NCBI GenBank assembly: GCA_030407315.1
Contig: JALQPE010001859.1
Coordinates: forward strand, 1 to 64,000
DNA length: 64,000 nucleotides
DNA from: Asparagopsis taxiformis
Taxonomy: Eukaryota; Rhodophyta; Florideophyceae; Bonnemaisoniales; Bonnemaisoniaceae
Reading direction: 5' to 3'
Part shown: positions 31,201-40,849 of the stretch, in pieces
Numbering within the stretch: position 1 is the first letter of the stretch
Layout: every line of letters starts with the position of its first letter
The notes under the pieces: generated by a model
Seen by the model: the letters and a program-made list of their open reading frames with translations, nothing else
Told to the model about the DNA's origin: nothing
The model's database searches: none
Made by a program: the position numbers and the translations under genes

Positions 31201-32251
31201 TGACTTGGGTCTCATGGAAGAAATTCCTAACCAGGAATTGTTTCGGTACTTTTTGGGAACATGGGAGGGGGAGCAGGTGCACAAGGACCCTGGGAACCGG
31301 CAGCTGTGGAGTCCCATTGTCAATACGGGGGACGATGAAACAGATGAGAAGGACCGGAATGAGTGGAGGGCTCGCTTCACGTCTACGCGCCACTGCCTGG
31401 TTGACTATGCCGAGAACGATGAGACGCATATCGACCGGTTCAAGTTTGTGACGCGGCGAGCCCTGCTGGATGTGTGGTTGGGAATCCTTGTCCGGCTGAT
31501 AGGGCTGGAGGAGTGCGGTTTAGCGGGAGAAAAACTTGTCATGCCGGCATCTGGGGGACGGTTTTTGATAACAGGAAAGGGGTGTCCTCGGCAGGTCCCA
31601 CACAATGATTTCCCTGTTCCTCCTCGCGACCGCAAAGATCAACTTCCGGGTTACTTTGTTATTGCCAACGGAGATGACCCATTCCCTATCTGGGTGTGTC
31701 CAGAGTCCCACAAGTACGTCTTTTCCAAAGCGCTGGAATTAGATATGTACGCCAAGACGATGAAGCTGAAGAAGGTAATCGTTCCGCCACGTTCAGTCTT
31801 CATCGGTCACGGCCATGTACAACATGCCGGGGCAGGGCATGTCGACAGAGTTGTGTCACACACGACAACGAGGTATCACACGTATTTCAGGAATGCGTCG
31901 TATCCGATTCCCGACAATGTTTCGTTTGGTTTCATCAGGCGGTTGGGATTCGAAGAAGAAGTAATAGCCAATGCTCCGCGCCGGTCTGCCAGGCAAAGTC
32001 AACCGGCACCTGTCAATGTTCGCCACAAGACAGTTGTTCCCATCCCGGTCAAGAAAGATCGTAGGCCGAAGACAGGGCAGCTCGGAATCATGCGGATGAA
32101 GACGACAGAAGCTCCCAAGAAGAGAACCCTCACACCGGGTGAAGAATTCATCTTGAGCAGATCAACTCCACGGTTGCCGATAACGCCTATTCTGCCGGGA
32201 GATCCTGAATATGATGAGGACGAAGACGAAGAACAATTTTCCGACGGCTAG
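28295..32251 (+). CDS. ParB-like/2OG-Fe(II) dioxygenase fusion, divergent lineage
   Basis: 1318 residues from the ATG at 28295 (AATCATGGCG). The frame is open about 120 bases upstream but has no ATG there. Residues 160-210 hold three GGTKxPARS repeats. The ParB-like domain spans about 240-335, with DGLHR at 324-328. A middle region of about 450 residues contains a basic KKKTKARRKRR stretch. An acidic linker follows. The dioxygenase core has HND (H1103, D1105), HVQHAGAGH (H1177) and R1193 in a TRYHTYF motif, a good match to HxD...H...R dioxygenases. The C-terminal 70 residues are basic, then acidic. Sequence outside the motifs differs strongly from the CACTA-1 fusion, so the architecture is old or was assembled twice. 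It is flanked by R repeats rather than 39-bp palindromes. Confidence 0.8.
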   Translation: MADTHFSSLFSTVCGDQVSASAESRGLKRGVDVNLFADVDGAAVHIGTASVSTAGGDVGLPRTLHNHKLPETDEADYIVVRNIATKDKFKDLPFPYMFDGAEGPPETMGGAYAAAFYPWDTRMMRPAAEDGPSDIRTPAAASNFNAATNQASSGRMPSTGPAGEITGSGGTKHPARSVPVSGGTKRPARSARASSGGTKHPARSNVTEATTQDVTEVDDEPEVAESIREQQGTQITVPKFVTSDYVGEGATVLVRQLVEPAVTLRDVKEDHVEDLRNNMLAVGYVSSSRITVTVLRSQNTHLSADTRLFQNGKFHANANVTVIDGLHRLNAMHSIADDFTRLTRMHRTKLPQDANRLRWVTQPLDVYYLRRKDNSDLQPHEIIHKSAESNHTTGTQLTERSLVRILSSIQQFIRTIAVANNVENAGDLRESDVIRTLFEAQFMGMMNSTNTARRWTRLAIATLKHPVLDEVLRELNNSERRNEIGITHLDHKIVRELLEENFVFVLRGLSEYLNPAHGGRPDGRFDVNDFYTYVRRVTAIANSLYAAFGRPKSIMRKSFLSTEMAIGSVKQPKELQWHLTNAIAMYRGDDRSSEVRMRRRTTRLQDLETNLKEFFNPTLKKKTKARRKRRPSAANVRLTHKKQRNVEHEPASHGIRRRSQRLRSTGSTRLEEEEPVVVQQSAGEEEQAVVDKPTDQQQATVSGDEGDEDSARSPDSAVEIVPQDNQRAGATPSNQESVHNVSDEEENNSADEGHVKSKGVREVTITFTVPEGVEVDEDGYIVRDSPSEHDLLFDDRMPSLPDDFEVKDRAEGHHLAQRPADVIASVRVGCLPPIELRLLLESVEIDEEGREVRYLKQVAMDPVFEGLHIPEQHRARHLVFEIDTIYPMFFAAWKMAAKAMCEPTLTFLPSRLDFAQVARMSTSWKDSYEAGTGMAYFHNCRTEINERGYTVMHNFADVSYLDASDKFPFDLGLMEEIPNQELFRYFLGTWEGEQVHKDPGNRQLWSPIVNTGDDETDEKDRNEWRARFTSTRHCLVDYAENDETHIDRFKFVTRRALLDVWLGILVRLIGLEECGLAGEKLVMPASGGRFLITGKGCPRQVPHNDFPVPPRDRKDQLPGYFVIANGDDPFPIWVCPESHKYVFSKALELDMYAKTMKLKKVIVPPRSVFIGHGHVQHAGAGHVDRVVSHTTTRYHTYFRNASYPIPDNVSFGFIRRLGFEEEVIANAPRRSARQSQPAPVNVRHKTVVPIPVKKDRRPKTGQLGIMRMKTTEAPKKRTLTPGEEFILSRSTPRLPITPILPGDPEYDEDEDEEQFSDG

Positions 32252-32524
32252 ATAGCTTAACAACTACTACTTTGGTAAACAATTATCGAGAATATAATCA
32301 TCTCCTTTATCACTTTCAATCTATGAACCTAGTATAATGTACTTCCGTTCCATGCTTTCAAACTAGATTGTCCATTCCCTCGTGGGTTCGAGCATGATTT
32401 CCAGGACGATTCCCTCACATCTCTAGACTCGATGGTCTATGGTAGAAATAGCAGAACAATTGGGTTTGTACGTGCTTCATCGCCTACTTGCTTCCGGTAA
32501 TGTGTGGACGTGCACGATACACGA

Positions 32525-32915
32525 TCAACCTGAAATGGACGTCCGGTGGATGTCCAGCTCAGATGCATTGCTGGCCAGACCAGAAATTCTACAATTTCGG
32601 GCACAAAAAAACATTGCAAAAAACATCGATTTGGGCGGTCGATTGTGCCGTACGGCACACCCCCATCTCAAAAACATGTTCACATGTGCATGTTTTTGAG
32701 AATAGCCCAAAATTTAATTCAAATCAAGGTGTCTAATTTGGCCACAACGGCCCCAGGCACCGGCCGCCGCCCCGAGCGGGGTTGTCACTGGCTTCTGTAA
32801 GCACTAACTGTGAGGCTAAATGGCGCCGAAAGATGGGTCGATTCCAGGCTTCAAGCCTAAGTTATGCTAGGGTGACATCTTTTTCCCTGTTTCATCATGG
32901 TCCCGCCTTATTCCT
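32525..32915 (+). repeat. R repeat, copy 4
   Basis: Near-full-length: CCTGAAATGGACGTCCGGTG start, both palindromes, GGCCACAACGGCCCC and TCACTGGCTTCTGTAAGCAC tail. About 270 bp downstream of the ParB-dioxygenase stop. Confidence 0.85.
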
Positions 32916-33026
32916 TCACGACAAACACTACTCACCCATCACGTTACTCATATTCCGTGCACTTTGTATTAGTAGTGAACCCGCCTGCTTAGTTTGTGCA
33001 ATGCGTCGATGTAGGCAGCACACGAC

Positions 33027-33415
33027 TAACCTGAAATGGACGTCTGGCGGATGTCCAGCTCAGATGCATTGCTGGCCAGCCCAGAAATTCTAAAATTTCG
33101 GGCACAAAAAAATATTGCAAAAACATCGATTTGGGCGGGTCGATTGTGCCGTACGGCACACCCCCATCTCAAAAACATGTTCACATGTGCATGTTTTTGA
33201 GAATAGCCCAAATTTTAATTCAAATCAAGGTGTCTAATTTGGCCACAACGGCCCCAGGAACCGGAGCCGCCGCCCCGATCGGGGGCTATCACTGGCGTCT
33301 GTAAGCACCAACTGTAAGCCAAAATCGCGTCTCACGACGGGTCGATTTCAGGCTCAATACGCCAGGGACAGGTCTTGGTCCTTGTTTCATCATGGTCCCG
33401 CCCCACTCTCTCACG
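33027..33415 (+). repeat. R repeat, copy 5
   Basis: Near-full-length copy with both palindromes; its tail leads into copy 6, as copy 2 leads into copy 3. Confidence 0.85.
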
Positions 33416-33416
33416 A

Positions 33417-33495
33417 CCAACCTGAAATGGACGTCCGGTGGATGTCCAGCTCGATTGCACTGCTGGCCAGCCCAGAAATTCTAAAATTTCCGAAA
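33417..33495 (+). repeat. R repeat, copy 6 (truncated)
   Basis: Starts like copy 3 and stops after AATTCTAAAATTTC, before either palindrome. Confidence 0.8.
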
Positions 33496-34835
33496 AATCA
33501 ATTTGGTGACCCAGCATCTCCTGTGCCGAAAATTCCCGCAGTCACTTCTGATATACTATATCGTAGTGGTAGTAGTAGTCTAGACGTGTTTCGCACTTGT
33601 ACGCATCAGGGAAGGCTGCACGGAAGGTTGAGACTACGCTACTTGTGTACCGCGTCGTCTGAAATAGCGAGTAGTGTTTGTTGTATAGTTGTGGAGTATG
33701 CGTCTGGTGGTTTGTAAAGCTTGCAGAACGGGATAGGGATGTGGGTGGCTCTATTTTATGAATACATGAATACAAATATTCAGGGTTGACAAAGCGGAAA
33801 GGCATACGCTCATACATGTTTAAGATTGCATAGTGGAGAAAATATTTACATCGAAATTTACATGGAGGAGATGGAGGTTTTAAGGATGAGGTATGAGAGG
33901 AAGAAAATTGTTCTGTGGTATGAGGATGTGTTCTGTGGGGGGATGGAATCTATGGATGGTACAGGGGGAGGTGGAAATGTACGGAGTGCGGGTTTAGATT
34001 GGAGTGTGATTCGGAGAGGAGTGCCGACGAGCATATTATGGGGATTGGGGAGACGCTGCGGGGTGTTGGGGTAGTGAGAGTGGAGGAGGTGTTTAGGTGG
34101 GGCCGTAGGAGGGTGCGGTTGAAGGCCCGAGAGGAGGGGTTTATTTAGGAAAGTGAGGAGAAAGAGGCGGGAAGGGGGTGGCGTCTGTTCTGGTTGTGGT
34201 GAGTGGGGATGTGATGGAGAAGAAGGGGGTTATTGTATTTGGGGAGGGAGGGGAGTGAGAGGATGGGTGCGAAGTGGGGGGTTCATATGTGGTTCAGAGC
34301 GGGGGGGGGTTTCTGGGGAGACGGCGGGGGAGCGGGAGCGTGGGCCGGTGGTGGTGCTGTATACGGTATCGAAGGTGTGGATGGCGTGGGGGGCATGGAG
34401 CAGCTGAGGGAGGGAGGGGTGGAGCAGGTTGGGTACGGGATGGGAGTGAGAGGTTTTCGAAGAGTAAGCTGCAGGGGAAGTTTGTGGAGAGGGCGAAGGA
34501 GAGAGGTTGAAGGTAGAGGAGAGAGGGTATTGAAGAACAATACGTTGCAAAGGTGATGGGGGAGAGCATGGTCGAGGATATAGGGGGTGTTTTTCCCTAT
34601 TCTGAGGTAGTATGAGGACTGGTTATACGAAATCTGTACGGTAGAGCAGAAAAGTAGGTATGGAATGGAGGTGTGCACCGTGGAAACGGGGATAGGTAGC
34701 TGAAAATGCGTGCTAGAGTGGTATTGGGGGTGTTTGAGGTACAGTACGGGGGAGGTGAGCACCAACTGGAAGGGGGTGTGAGCGAGAGGATGAAAAAATT
34801 AAAGACAAAATTGGAGTCGACCGACAAGGAAAAAT
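33496..34835. other. Gene-free, strongly G-rich stretch
   Basis: From about 33850 to 34560 the plus strand is rich in G with very little C, including a G run in GCGGGGGGGG near 34300. ORFs in it are low-complexity Gly/Arg/Val (plus) or Pro/Ser/Thr (minus) and are not believable genes. Confidence 0.5.
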
Positions 34836-34980
34836 AGAGTGGTCGCCGTGATGGATGCGGACATCCATGTCGAGCACGGCGGCAGAAATTTCTGGGGTCG
34901 AAATTTTTGAATTTCTGAACCGGCGCCCGTCCTAGGTGGACCTAGACATGGCGGAAGTCCATCCCGAGGGGGACATCCGT
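34836..34980. repeat. E2 subterminal motifs beside CACTA-2
   Basis: GCGGACATCC, GTCCTAGGTGGACCTAG and GGGGACATCC occur here and stop at the CACTA-2 junction. Related motifs resume at 51053. Confidence 0.55.
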
Positions 34981-35530
34981 CACTACGGTGTTGGGAATGG
35001 AAAAAGACAGTAAATTTACTGTCTGAGACAGTAAAAATTACTGTCTGGCCAAGACAGTGCGCGGAGACAGTAAAATTTACTGTCTGGAAATTTCAGAATA
35101 CTGCTGCAGCAATAAACTGGCACGAAATCTGGACAGTACCAAAAACAGTAAAATTTACTGTCCAGAACAGTAAATTTTACTGTCCGGAAGTGTTGCCGCC
35201 AGACAGTATGTGCAGACAGTACATTTTACTGTCTGAGGCAGTGCATTGTATTGTATTACTGCACTGTCTGGGGAAATCTGTAGACAGAAGTGTAGATAGC
35301 AAATTGTATTGTCTGCGGGTAGTACCGTGCATTGGTTCACAACACTGTCTGGTGGAGTGGACTTGAGAGGAAATAAGGGGCATAGTGTTAATGTGAAGAT
35401 AAATATTGGAATGGTGTGTAGTATACGACTATAGTAATTGTGCGGGAGCTTTACTGATAGTTGGATGCAGGGAAGTTAGTACGAGGGAGTATAAGTTCTA
35501 GAGGAGAGCAGATAGACCGCACTCAGATGG
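34981..35530 (+). repeat. Type-2 end of CACTA-2
   Basis: Near-identical to 58297-58850 and an inverted copy of 25110-25610. Carries the dense ACAGTAAATTTACTGT dyads. Confidence 0.9.
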
Positions 35531-36180
35531 GAACGATGATTTGTGTCACACATTCACACGATAGGATCAACTTTCCAACATTTTGAATGAATCACTGCCG
35601 CTGCACGTTGTCAGTTCCAGCCACAGTTTGAGGCTTAGATTAATTTAGGGGAGTTTATGTATTAGTTCTATCGATTGTAAAGACTTCAATGAGAATAAAG
35701 ACAATAAATACCTTGCATAAGTACTACACTGTGCTGCTTTCGTAGATGCCCAGAGAAACGGTTCATTGACCGTTGATATGTTTACAAATGACACAATTCC
35801 ACTTTCGAACGTCAGCAGCTCGTCTTGAGGACACTTCTCTCCCCGCGCTGCGTGTTATACATATACACGGCTGCCAAAGAATGTGAAGGAATTGTACTCA
35901 ATATCACAATGCGTAACAGACTATGGAATGGTGTTCTGAACAGCGAGGCTTACCTGCTGTATTACGAGCGAGTCCAACACTAAAGTTTAAACAGTCTCTA
36001 TCAATTCACTTTTGTTATAACAAGTTAGCTATAGCTAACTTGGTTGACAGTTTCCATAGGCTTTATTATATTTTGGTTTGGCTTGGAACAAAATAGTTAG
36101 AATTGCAGGTCATTTAGCTTGTTATCAGGCTCTACCCGGCTTTCGTTGTAATTGCGATGGTACGCGTCCCTTCTACTGCG
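35531..36180. other. Unassigned cargo sequence with a 22-bp palindrome
   Basis: No gene recognised. A perfect palindrome (arm CAAGTTAGCTA) occupies 36021-36042. Confidence 0.45.
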
Positions 36181-36727
36181 CTAAGAACCATTGGAGAGGC
36201 CAGGGGACGGCTCCGACCGCGACTGCAGAATTTCAAACGACTCAGCTGTAACTACAATATTGGTCCTTGTTTCACCATCGGCACTAGTCCATGAATTGAT
36301 ACCAATTCCGCCTGAAATACCAACTCGGAGCCCCTTCTTCGCTGTCGACGCAGCTCTGTCACCCGGAGACCCAGAGGAATAGTTGGTATGACGTGGAGCT
36401 CTGGGCCCAGAGCTTCACATCATACCAACTATTCCTCTCCTGATCAGGCCCCCAATCAGGATCCCACGTATTCTCCACCGCCATCGAGAACTTGCATACA
36501 TTGAAATCTGGCCTCATTTGCTTCAATTCCGGGTCGCGTTCCAGCCGACCCGTCAAAACCACTTTGTTCAGCCAGGGGATCTCGGGGGGAAATTCACCAG
36601 CAATTGCAAGCTCCTCGTTCAGAACGTACGGATCACGTTCTTCCTGCTTGTTGTCACCAGCGTCTGATGTTGCGCATGCTGTCGGCTGAGCGCATAGTCG
36701 CGTGCAGACGCGACTTCTAAATTGCAC
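36181..36727 (-). pseudogene. Captured single-stranded DNA-binding protein (SSB) gene, broken by a fold-back
   Basis: Minus-strand frame from 36727 (no ATG, so the 5' end is missing) gives the OB-fold pattern of bacterial or organellar SSB: NKVVLTGRLERDPELK, CKFSMAVENTW, SWYDVKLW. The frame is then lost inside a 66-bp inverted repeat (36373-36438). SSB homology resumes in another frame: GDRAASTAKKGLRVGISG, TNIVVTAESFEILQSRSE, stop at 36181-36183. An insertion of about 34 bases, an inverted copy of the bases before it, accounts for the break. The gene would be a host mitochondrial or plastid SSB carried as cargo. Confidence 0.75.
36373..36438. repeat. 66-bp palindrome in the SSB pseudogene
   Basis: Perfect 19-bp outer arms (AGAGGAATAGTTGGTATGA and complement) and a near-perfect interior around GGGCCC. 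Confidence 0.95.
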
Positions 36728-37630
36728 ACGATCTGCGTTGACTGGGCTGGTTTGAACCTCTTCACAAATGCGCTGTTTCTATTCGATCAAAAGATGCAAG
36801 CTGTAGCTGGCAGAAATGCTGTATTGAGCGGCATTGTGATGAGGGCGAGATCGACTTCCGACGGGTTGATCAGGATGATGTGGTGGGCGAGGTTGGTTTC
36901 TAGTTTTCTTAGATCTCAATGTTATTTTGTTCAAAAAATGCCGGAATCGGACGAGACATGTCTCCGCTTGGATGCCGTCTTGGTAAAGGTCCAAACTCAG
37001 TTCCCATCGTTGAATTGGTGTTTCCTACCATACATTCCAAGCACAGATGGTCAATAGCAGTACCTACGCCCAATTGGGCGTAGGTGCTGTTAACAGCACG
37101 TGGTACTGTTAACAGCAGTGAGTAACCCATGACACAAGCAGCGCGTCGTAAAGAGCTGAAATCTATGGCGTTCATCGGGACATTTGTGCTCTTCAGCGCC
37201 ATGCCCAACCGATGTCGTACTGCGACGTGGAATACTCGTCAAAGGCACACATGAATTCGTGTATTTCCACATTTCGGATGAAAGCAAAACTTTGGCGACT
37301 ACACGAAATAATTCGGAGAATTGAACTCAATTTTCAGTGTTGATCATGGATGGTACGTTGCTAACTACGTCCACTGCGTTTCCGCTTACTTACTACTACA
37401 GCGGCGTCCATCTTGCGCTCCTCTTTCACCTCAACGCCATCCTTGATCTGATCCAACCGCTCCATCCCACACGTTCCCTCAATAGCACCATGCAAGTGCG
37501 CATCAACGTACAATCGCCAAGCCCTCTTCAAGTCCACCGCGACACCCAGCCCAGTTTCTTAAATCTTTTCCAGACTACACATCGCGTCCACGTCAAACTT
37601 CTGGACCGCCTCCTCATAAAGCGCTCTCGC
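36728..37630. other. Unassigned cargo with a palindrome cluster
   Basis: No gene recognised. A 24-bp perfect palindrome (arm ACCTACGCCCAA) at 37062-37085 is followed by GCTGTTAACAGC at 37086-37097 and CTGTTAACAG at 37106-37115. Decayed coding sequence may be present on minus around 37120-37290. Confidence 0.4.
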
Positions 37631-39020
37631 TTATACGAAATCCACATCAATACCCTTTCCGCCTCGATATATCGATGTATACATCTCTGCTAAACTCGTC
37701 TTACTTGCGACATTCCCCTTGCGTGCCGCCGATTCATACAGCGTTACCGCACGTCGCAAATCCCGTCGAATGCCCTCGCCGTTCTCCAGCATGCATGCTA
37801 AATTGTACATTGCAAACGCATTCCCACTCTGCGCTGACCGCTCATACAGCTCAAAAGCGCGCTTCTTATCAGTCCCTTCACCATTTCCATTGTCGTACAG
37901 CGTCGCGAGATTGTTCATACAATCTGCGTCTCCGTAATCAGATCCCGACTTGTACAGTCGAAAATCTTCTGCAATGTCCTTCTGCACGCCGCATCCCTCC
38001 TCAAACATGACGCCAAGATCATTCTTTGCCGAGATATCGCCGCCCATAATTCCCTCTTCGTACAACTGTGCTGCACGCGCCTCGTCCATCTCCACGCCGT
38101 GTCCCGTCTCGTACATGATTGCAATATTCGTTCTGCCGACTGCTAGTCCTCCATCCGCTGCCTCCCGATACAATTGCAACGTTGCAGCAGGACTTGAAAA
38201 GGGCGTACGCCCTTTTCAAGTCCTGTTGCACTTCATGTCCATTCTCATACATGTTTACAAGATGAACCTTGGCCTCCAGCGATCCCGAGGCTGCTGCGCG
38301 ACGAAACAGCGCCACTGCTTGTTCATAGTCTCTTTCGCTGCCATCCGCATCGCGATACTTTTTTCCCAGCTGAAGTCCGGACGTGATATCTTCCGCCAAT
38401 GCGCAGCGTTTGTACCTTACGCTTGCCTCTTCGCTGTTCGGCTGGCAGCCCTTTTCATAAAGTTGTGCCAAATTCCGCATGAGCGGTACCTGCGCGACGT
38501 CTGTCGAAACGCGAGATGATTCACAATCGACAATCACTGCCCATTGATCCGTGTGTTCGCGCAGCAAGCTCTGGACGTCGTCGAGCTGGCGACTCATAGC
38601 TGCAATTTTTTGTGCGAGCAGCGAGCTTTCAGCGGCTGCAGTGTGACGTGCACCGCGTGTCGTTTTGCCTGACGCAGAAGATAGTTGAACATCTTCCGTC
38701 GGATTTGATGCGTTTGCAATGCGCCATTTCAGGTTCATAGACGGCATTTGTACCGAGTCGTCGCGTGACGGAGAGCCATAATCCACGAGTTTTCCTTCCA
38801 GAAAGCGAACTACGCAAATCGTGCGTGGATGACCAAAGCTCTCATGGTACTCGATGCGCCCGCAATTTTCAATGCCATTGCACCAAATCTCGAGCACGCA
38901 CGCTTTCCACCAAGAATTTGTTGGGTTTTCCTTCTTGCGCGTGCCCCAGATCACGACCGGCCACAGTACCTCCACGGTCATGCCCACTTCGACCATCTCC
39001 GGCAGACTTAGCCCTGCCAT
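37631..39020 (-). pseudogene. Captured Sel1-repeat protein gene, broken by a palindrome
   Basis: The first believable ATG is at 39020 (MAGLSLPEM). An N-terminal Trp-rich module (residues 10-100: TVEVLWP, WWKACVLEI, IEYHESFGH) is shared with the 21545-22906 protein. Then come a short coiled-coil-like stretch and Sel1-like repeats (AxxLYxxG, GxxVxxDxxxAxxLYxxAA patterns) that continue to 37631. The repeats are in one frame until 38188-38225. A 38-bp perfect palindrome there shifts the frame, and the repeats resume with LQLYREAADGG. An insertion of about 28 bases explains it. Sel1 repeats mediate protein-protein contacts; the host role is unknown. Confidence 0.75.
38188..38225. repeat. 38-bp perfect palindrome
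   Basis: Arm CAGGACTTGAAAAGGGCGT and its complement; extends to 46-48 bp with one mismatch. Sits exactly at the frame break of the Sel1 gene. Confidence 0.97.
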
Positions 39021-39734
39021 GCTGCTGCGCAGATGGGTCGTCGTGGAATGGTGCACGTGATGGCCGGCTGGTGCGGTTATTTCACCGGTCGAATGCGTGG
39101 CATGGAGGGTGAAGGTCGACAGGCATGGCGGAAACAACGGGAAATCACCAGTGATGCTGCCGAGTGGAGGATTCGGGCATTATGAACTTGGTATCGGTGG
39201 TTTATCGATCACGGCCATGCGCAGTGTCTCGGCTAACACTGTTGTGTTATGGTTCGACCCAATGTGCTGGAATGCCGATCGTGTTGATTTGCGACAAGCG
39301 GGGTTGATGCCGACCATTGCGTTGTTGTTTAGTTTATGCGGTGGAAGGATTAGTCAGGAGATTCTGGCCGTTGGGCAGTGCACGATGCCGTTTGAGATAT
39401 AGAGCGTTTTCAACCTTTTCATTAGATGCCGAGCAACAGAAATGCGCTGAATTGGTGCTTGCTGTTTAGGCCAACTACCAAACTTGGCTGGTGGAAGCAG
39501 TCAGAAAACTTTTACAAGGATGTTGATCTGGGTCTCTGGCACTGTCGCCGTTCAGAGTGCTGCCATCGCATCCCTGATCGACAAACTATTACAGTTTCAG
39601 CCACTGTATCTATCGCTAGAGAAGTGCACTATCGAATTTCTCAAACTGCCTCAAGGCAGTGTTTGAATCAACTTGTCCCAATTCTAATTCGTAATCAATC
39701 TCTCTGCAGACGCTTCCTTTCAACAATTCTCACA
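39021..39734. other. Unassigned cargo sequence
   Basis: A 101-codon plus-strand frame (39097-39402) overlaps the Sel1 leader and shows no family motif. I do not call it a gene. Confidence 0.4.
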
Positions 39735-40587
39735 TCAGAGCACTGATGAAACTCCTGCGGAAACACCTCTCCACCACATGGTTTTCTTGAGATACCAGTA
39801 TCTGTAGGGGCCCCTACATTTGCCCCAAGCACCTTCCATCCTCTCAAAATACTCCGACAGCCCCGGTGCACTACACTGATGAGCACTAGCCCAGTACCAG
39901 TGTAACACGCAATGTCGGCTTGTAACACCTTTCTGTAGACGAAATCTCATCGTGGCTTCCCCAAATCTCTCCAGCCCGTTCCCAATCTTACACGGTAAAT
40001 ACATCTCCCAGGATGCTTTTCATCAATCGGACCACACCGCTCCGCACCATAATTATGCGATTAATCGCAGGCAGATTTAGCACGCTTCAGTTCATGACAT
40101 GTACCACGTTTGAAACACTGTTTTGAGATCTCGCCGTTGCACTTGGACACATCACATAAGTGTAACTGCATGAATCCACCATGATTGGCGATGACAACAG
40201 TCGAGACTTCAATAACTTGGCCCTTGGTGTACTTGCGCGAAATCCTGCCACGATAATAAAACCTACCACCACGAAGATGCTGCTGCGGGCCCCCTTCTCG
40301 TCACCACACACACCGGAGCGCCATGTATCGCTCTGCGCCATGGGATCGAATAGCGTCCAATTATGTGCGCCCGCAACTTCCTGAGAGCGCGATCCGGCAC
40401 CTCGAACGGTGCTTTTCAGTCCAGTAGGAAAATGCGCATAGCGATCACGCGGCGCCGAATGAAAGTATATTGAGGGCGATAGTTCGCTGCCGGAGAGGAG
40501 CCCGCGTTGTGGCGGATCGGACAGCAGACCGTGTGAGAATGCTGTCGCAAGTAGGATGGCTACAGATGCGATGCGTAGATGCGACAT
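39735..40587 (-). pseudogene. Captured chitin-binding type-4 / LPMO-like secreted protein gene
   Basis: Starts at an ATG at 40587 with a signal peptide (hydrophobic residues 5-16). The predicted mature N terminus is His19 in HGLLSDPPQRG, as expected for a histidine-brace copper site. Family motifs follow: YAHFPTG, NWTLFDP, SGVCGD. The frame then shifts by two bases near 40290 and continues with LRGGRFYYRGRI, ANHGGFMQLHLCDVSKC and GTCHELKR. A stop created inside a 14-bp palindrome (40056-40069) follows. Homology resumes with a HPG motif, one more frame change, then HCVLHWYWASAHQC to 39735. Active homologues are secreted polysaccharide-binding or oxidising proteins. This copy has at least three breaks. 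Confidence 0.65.
40056..40069. repeat. 14-bp palindrome at a frame break
   Basis: TGCGATT/AATCGCA. An 8-base inverted duplication creates the in-frame stop of the LPMO-like pseudogene. Confidence 0.85.
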
Positions 40588-40849
40588 TTCTCAGACGATA
40601 GAGACGCAGCTTGCGAAGACGGCATCGAGTGAAACCGTCGCCTATGTAGAATCGTCATATGGGAGATCAATGGAGAGAATGGAACTTTTGCGACTGTGCT
40701 TGTGGCCCTTGTTTCGCTCTTCGCTCGGCGCTGGTCGCCATGAGGGACAGGTGACAATTCTAGCTGTGTGATAGTGTTCAAGTGGTACGATACTTGCGAC
40801 TGGGAACGTCAGTAGAGCTCTAGGGTAGGAAGAATAAACTTGGGCGGGA

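Larger units (their letters stand above)
25611..34980. mobile_element. Second mobile sequence (E2), with its own ParB-dioxygenase gene
   Basis: Lies between the right end of CACTA-1 and the left end of CACTA-2. It has a repeat family of its own (six copies), a ParB-dioxygenase gene, and GGACATCC motifs at its right side (34836-34980). The same kind of motif resumes beyond CACTA-2 at 51053-51229, so CACTA-2 seems to have inserted into the subterminal region of this element. Its true left edge is not identified; no transposase is visible in it. Confidence 0.5.

Noticed and set aside
33826..34765. Gly-rich and Pro-rich ORFs
   Set aside because: They follow from the G-rich strand bias and have no domain or codon structure.
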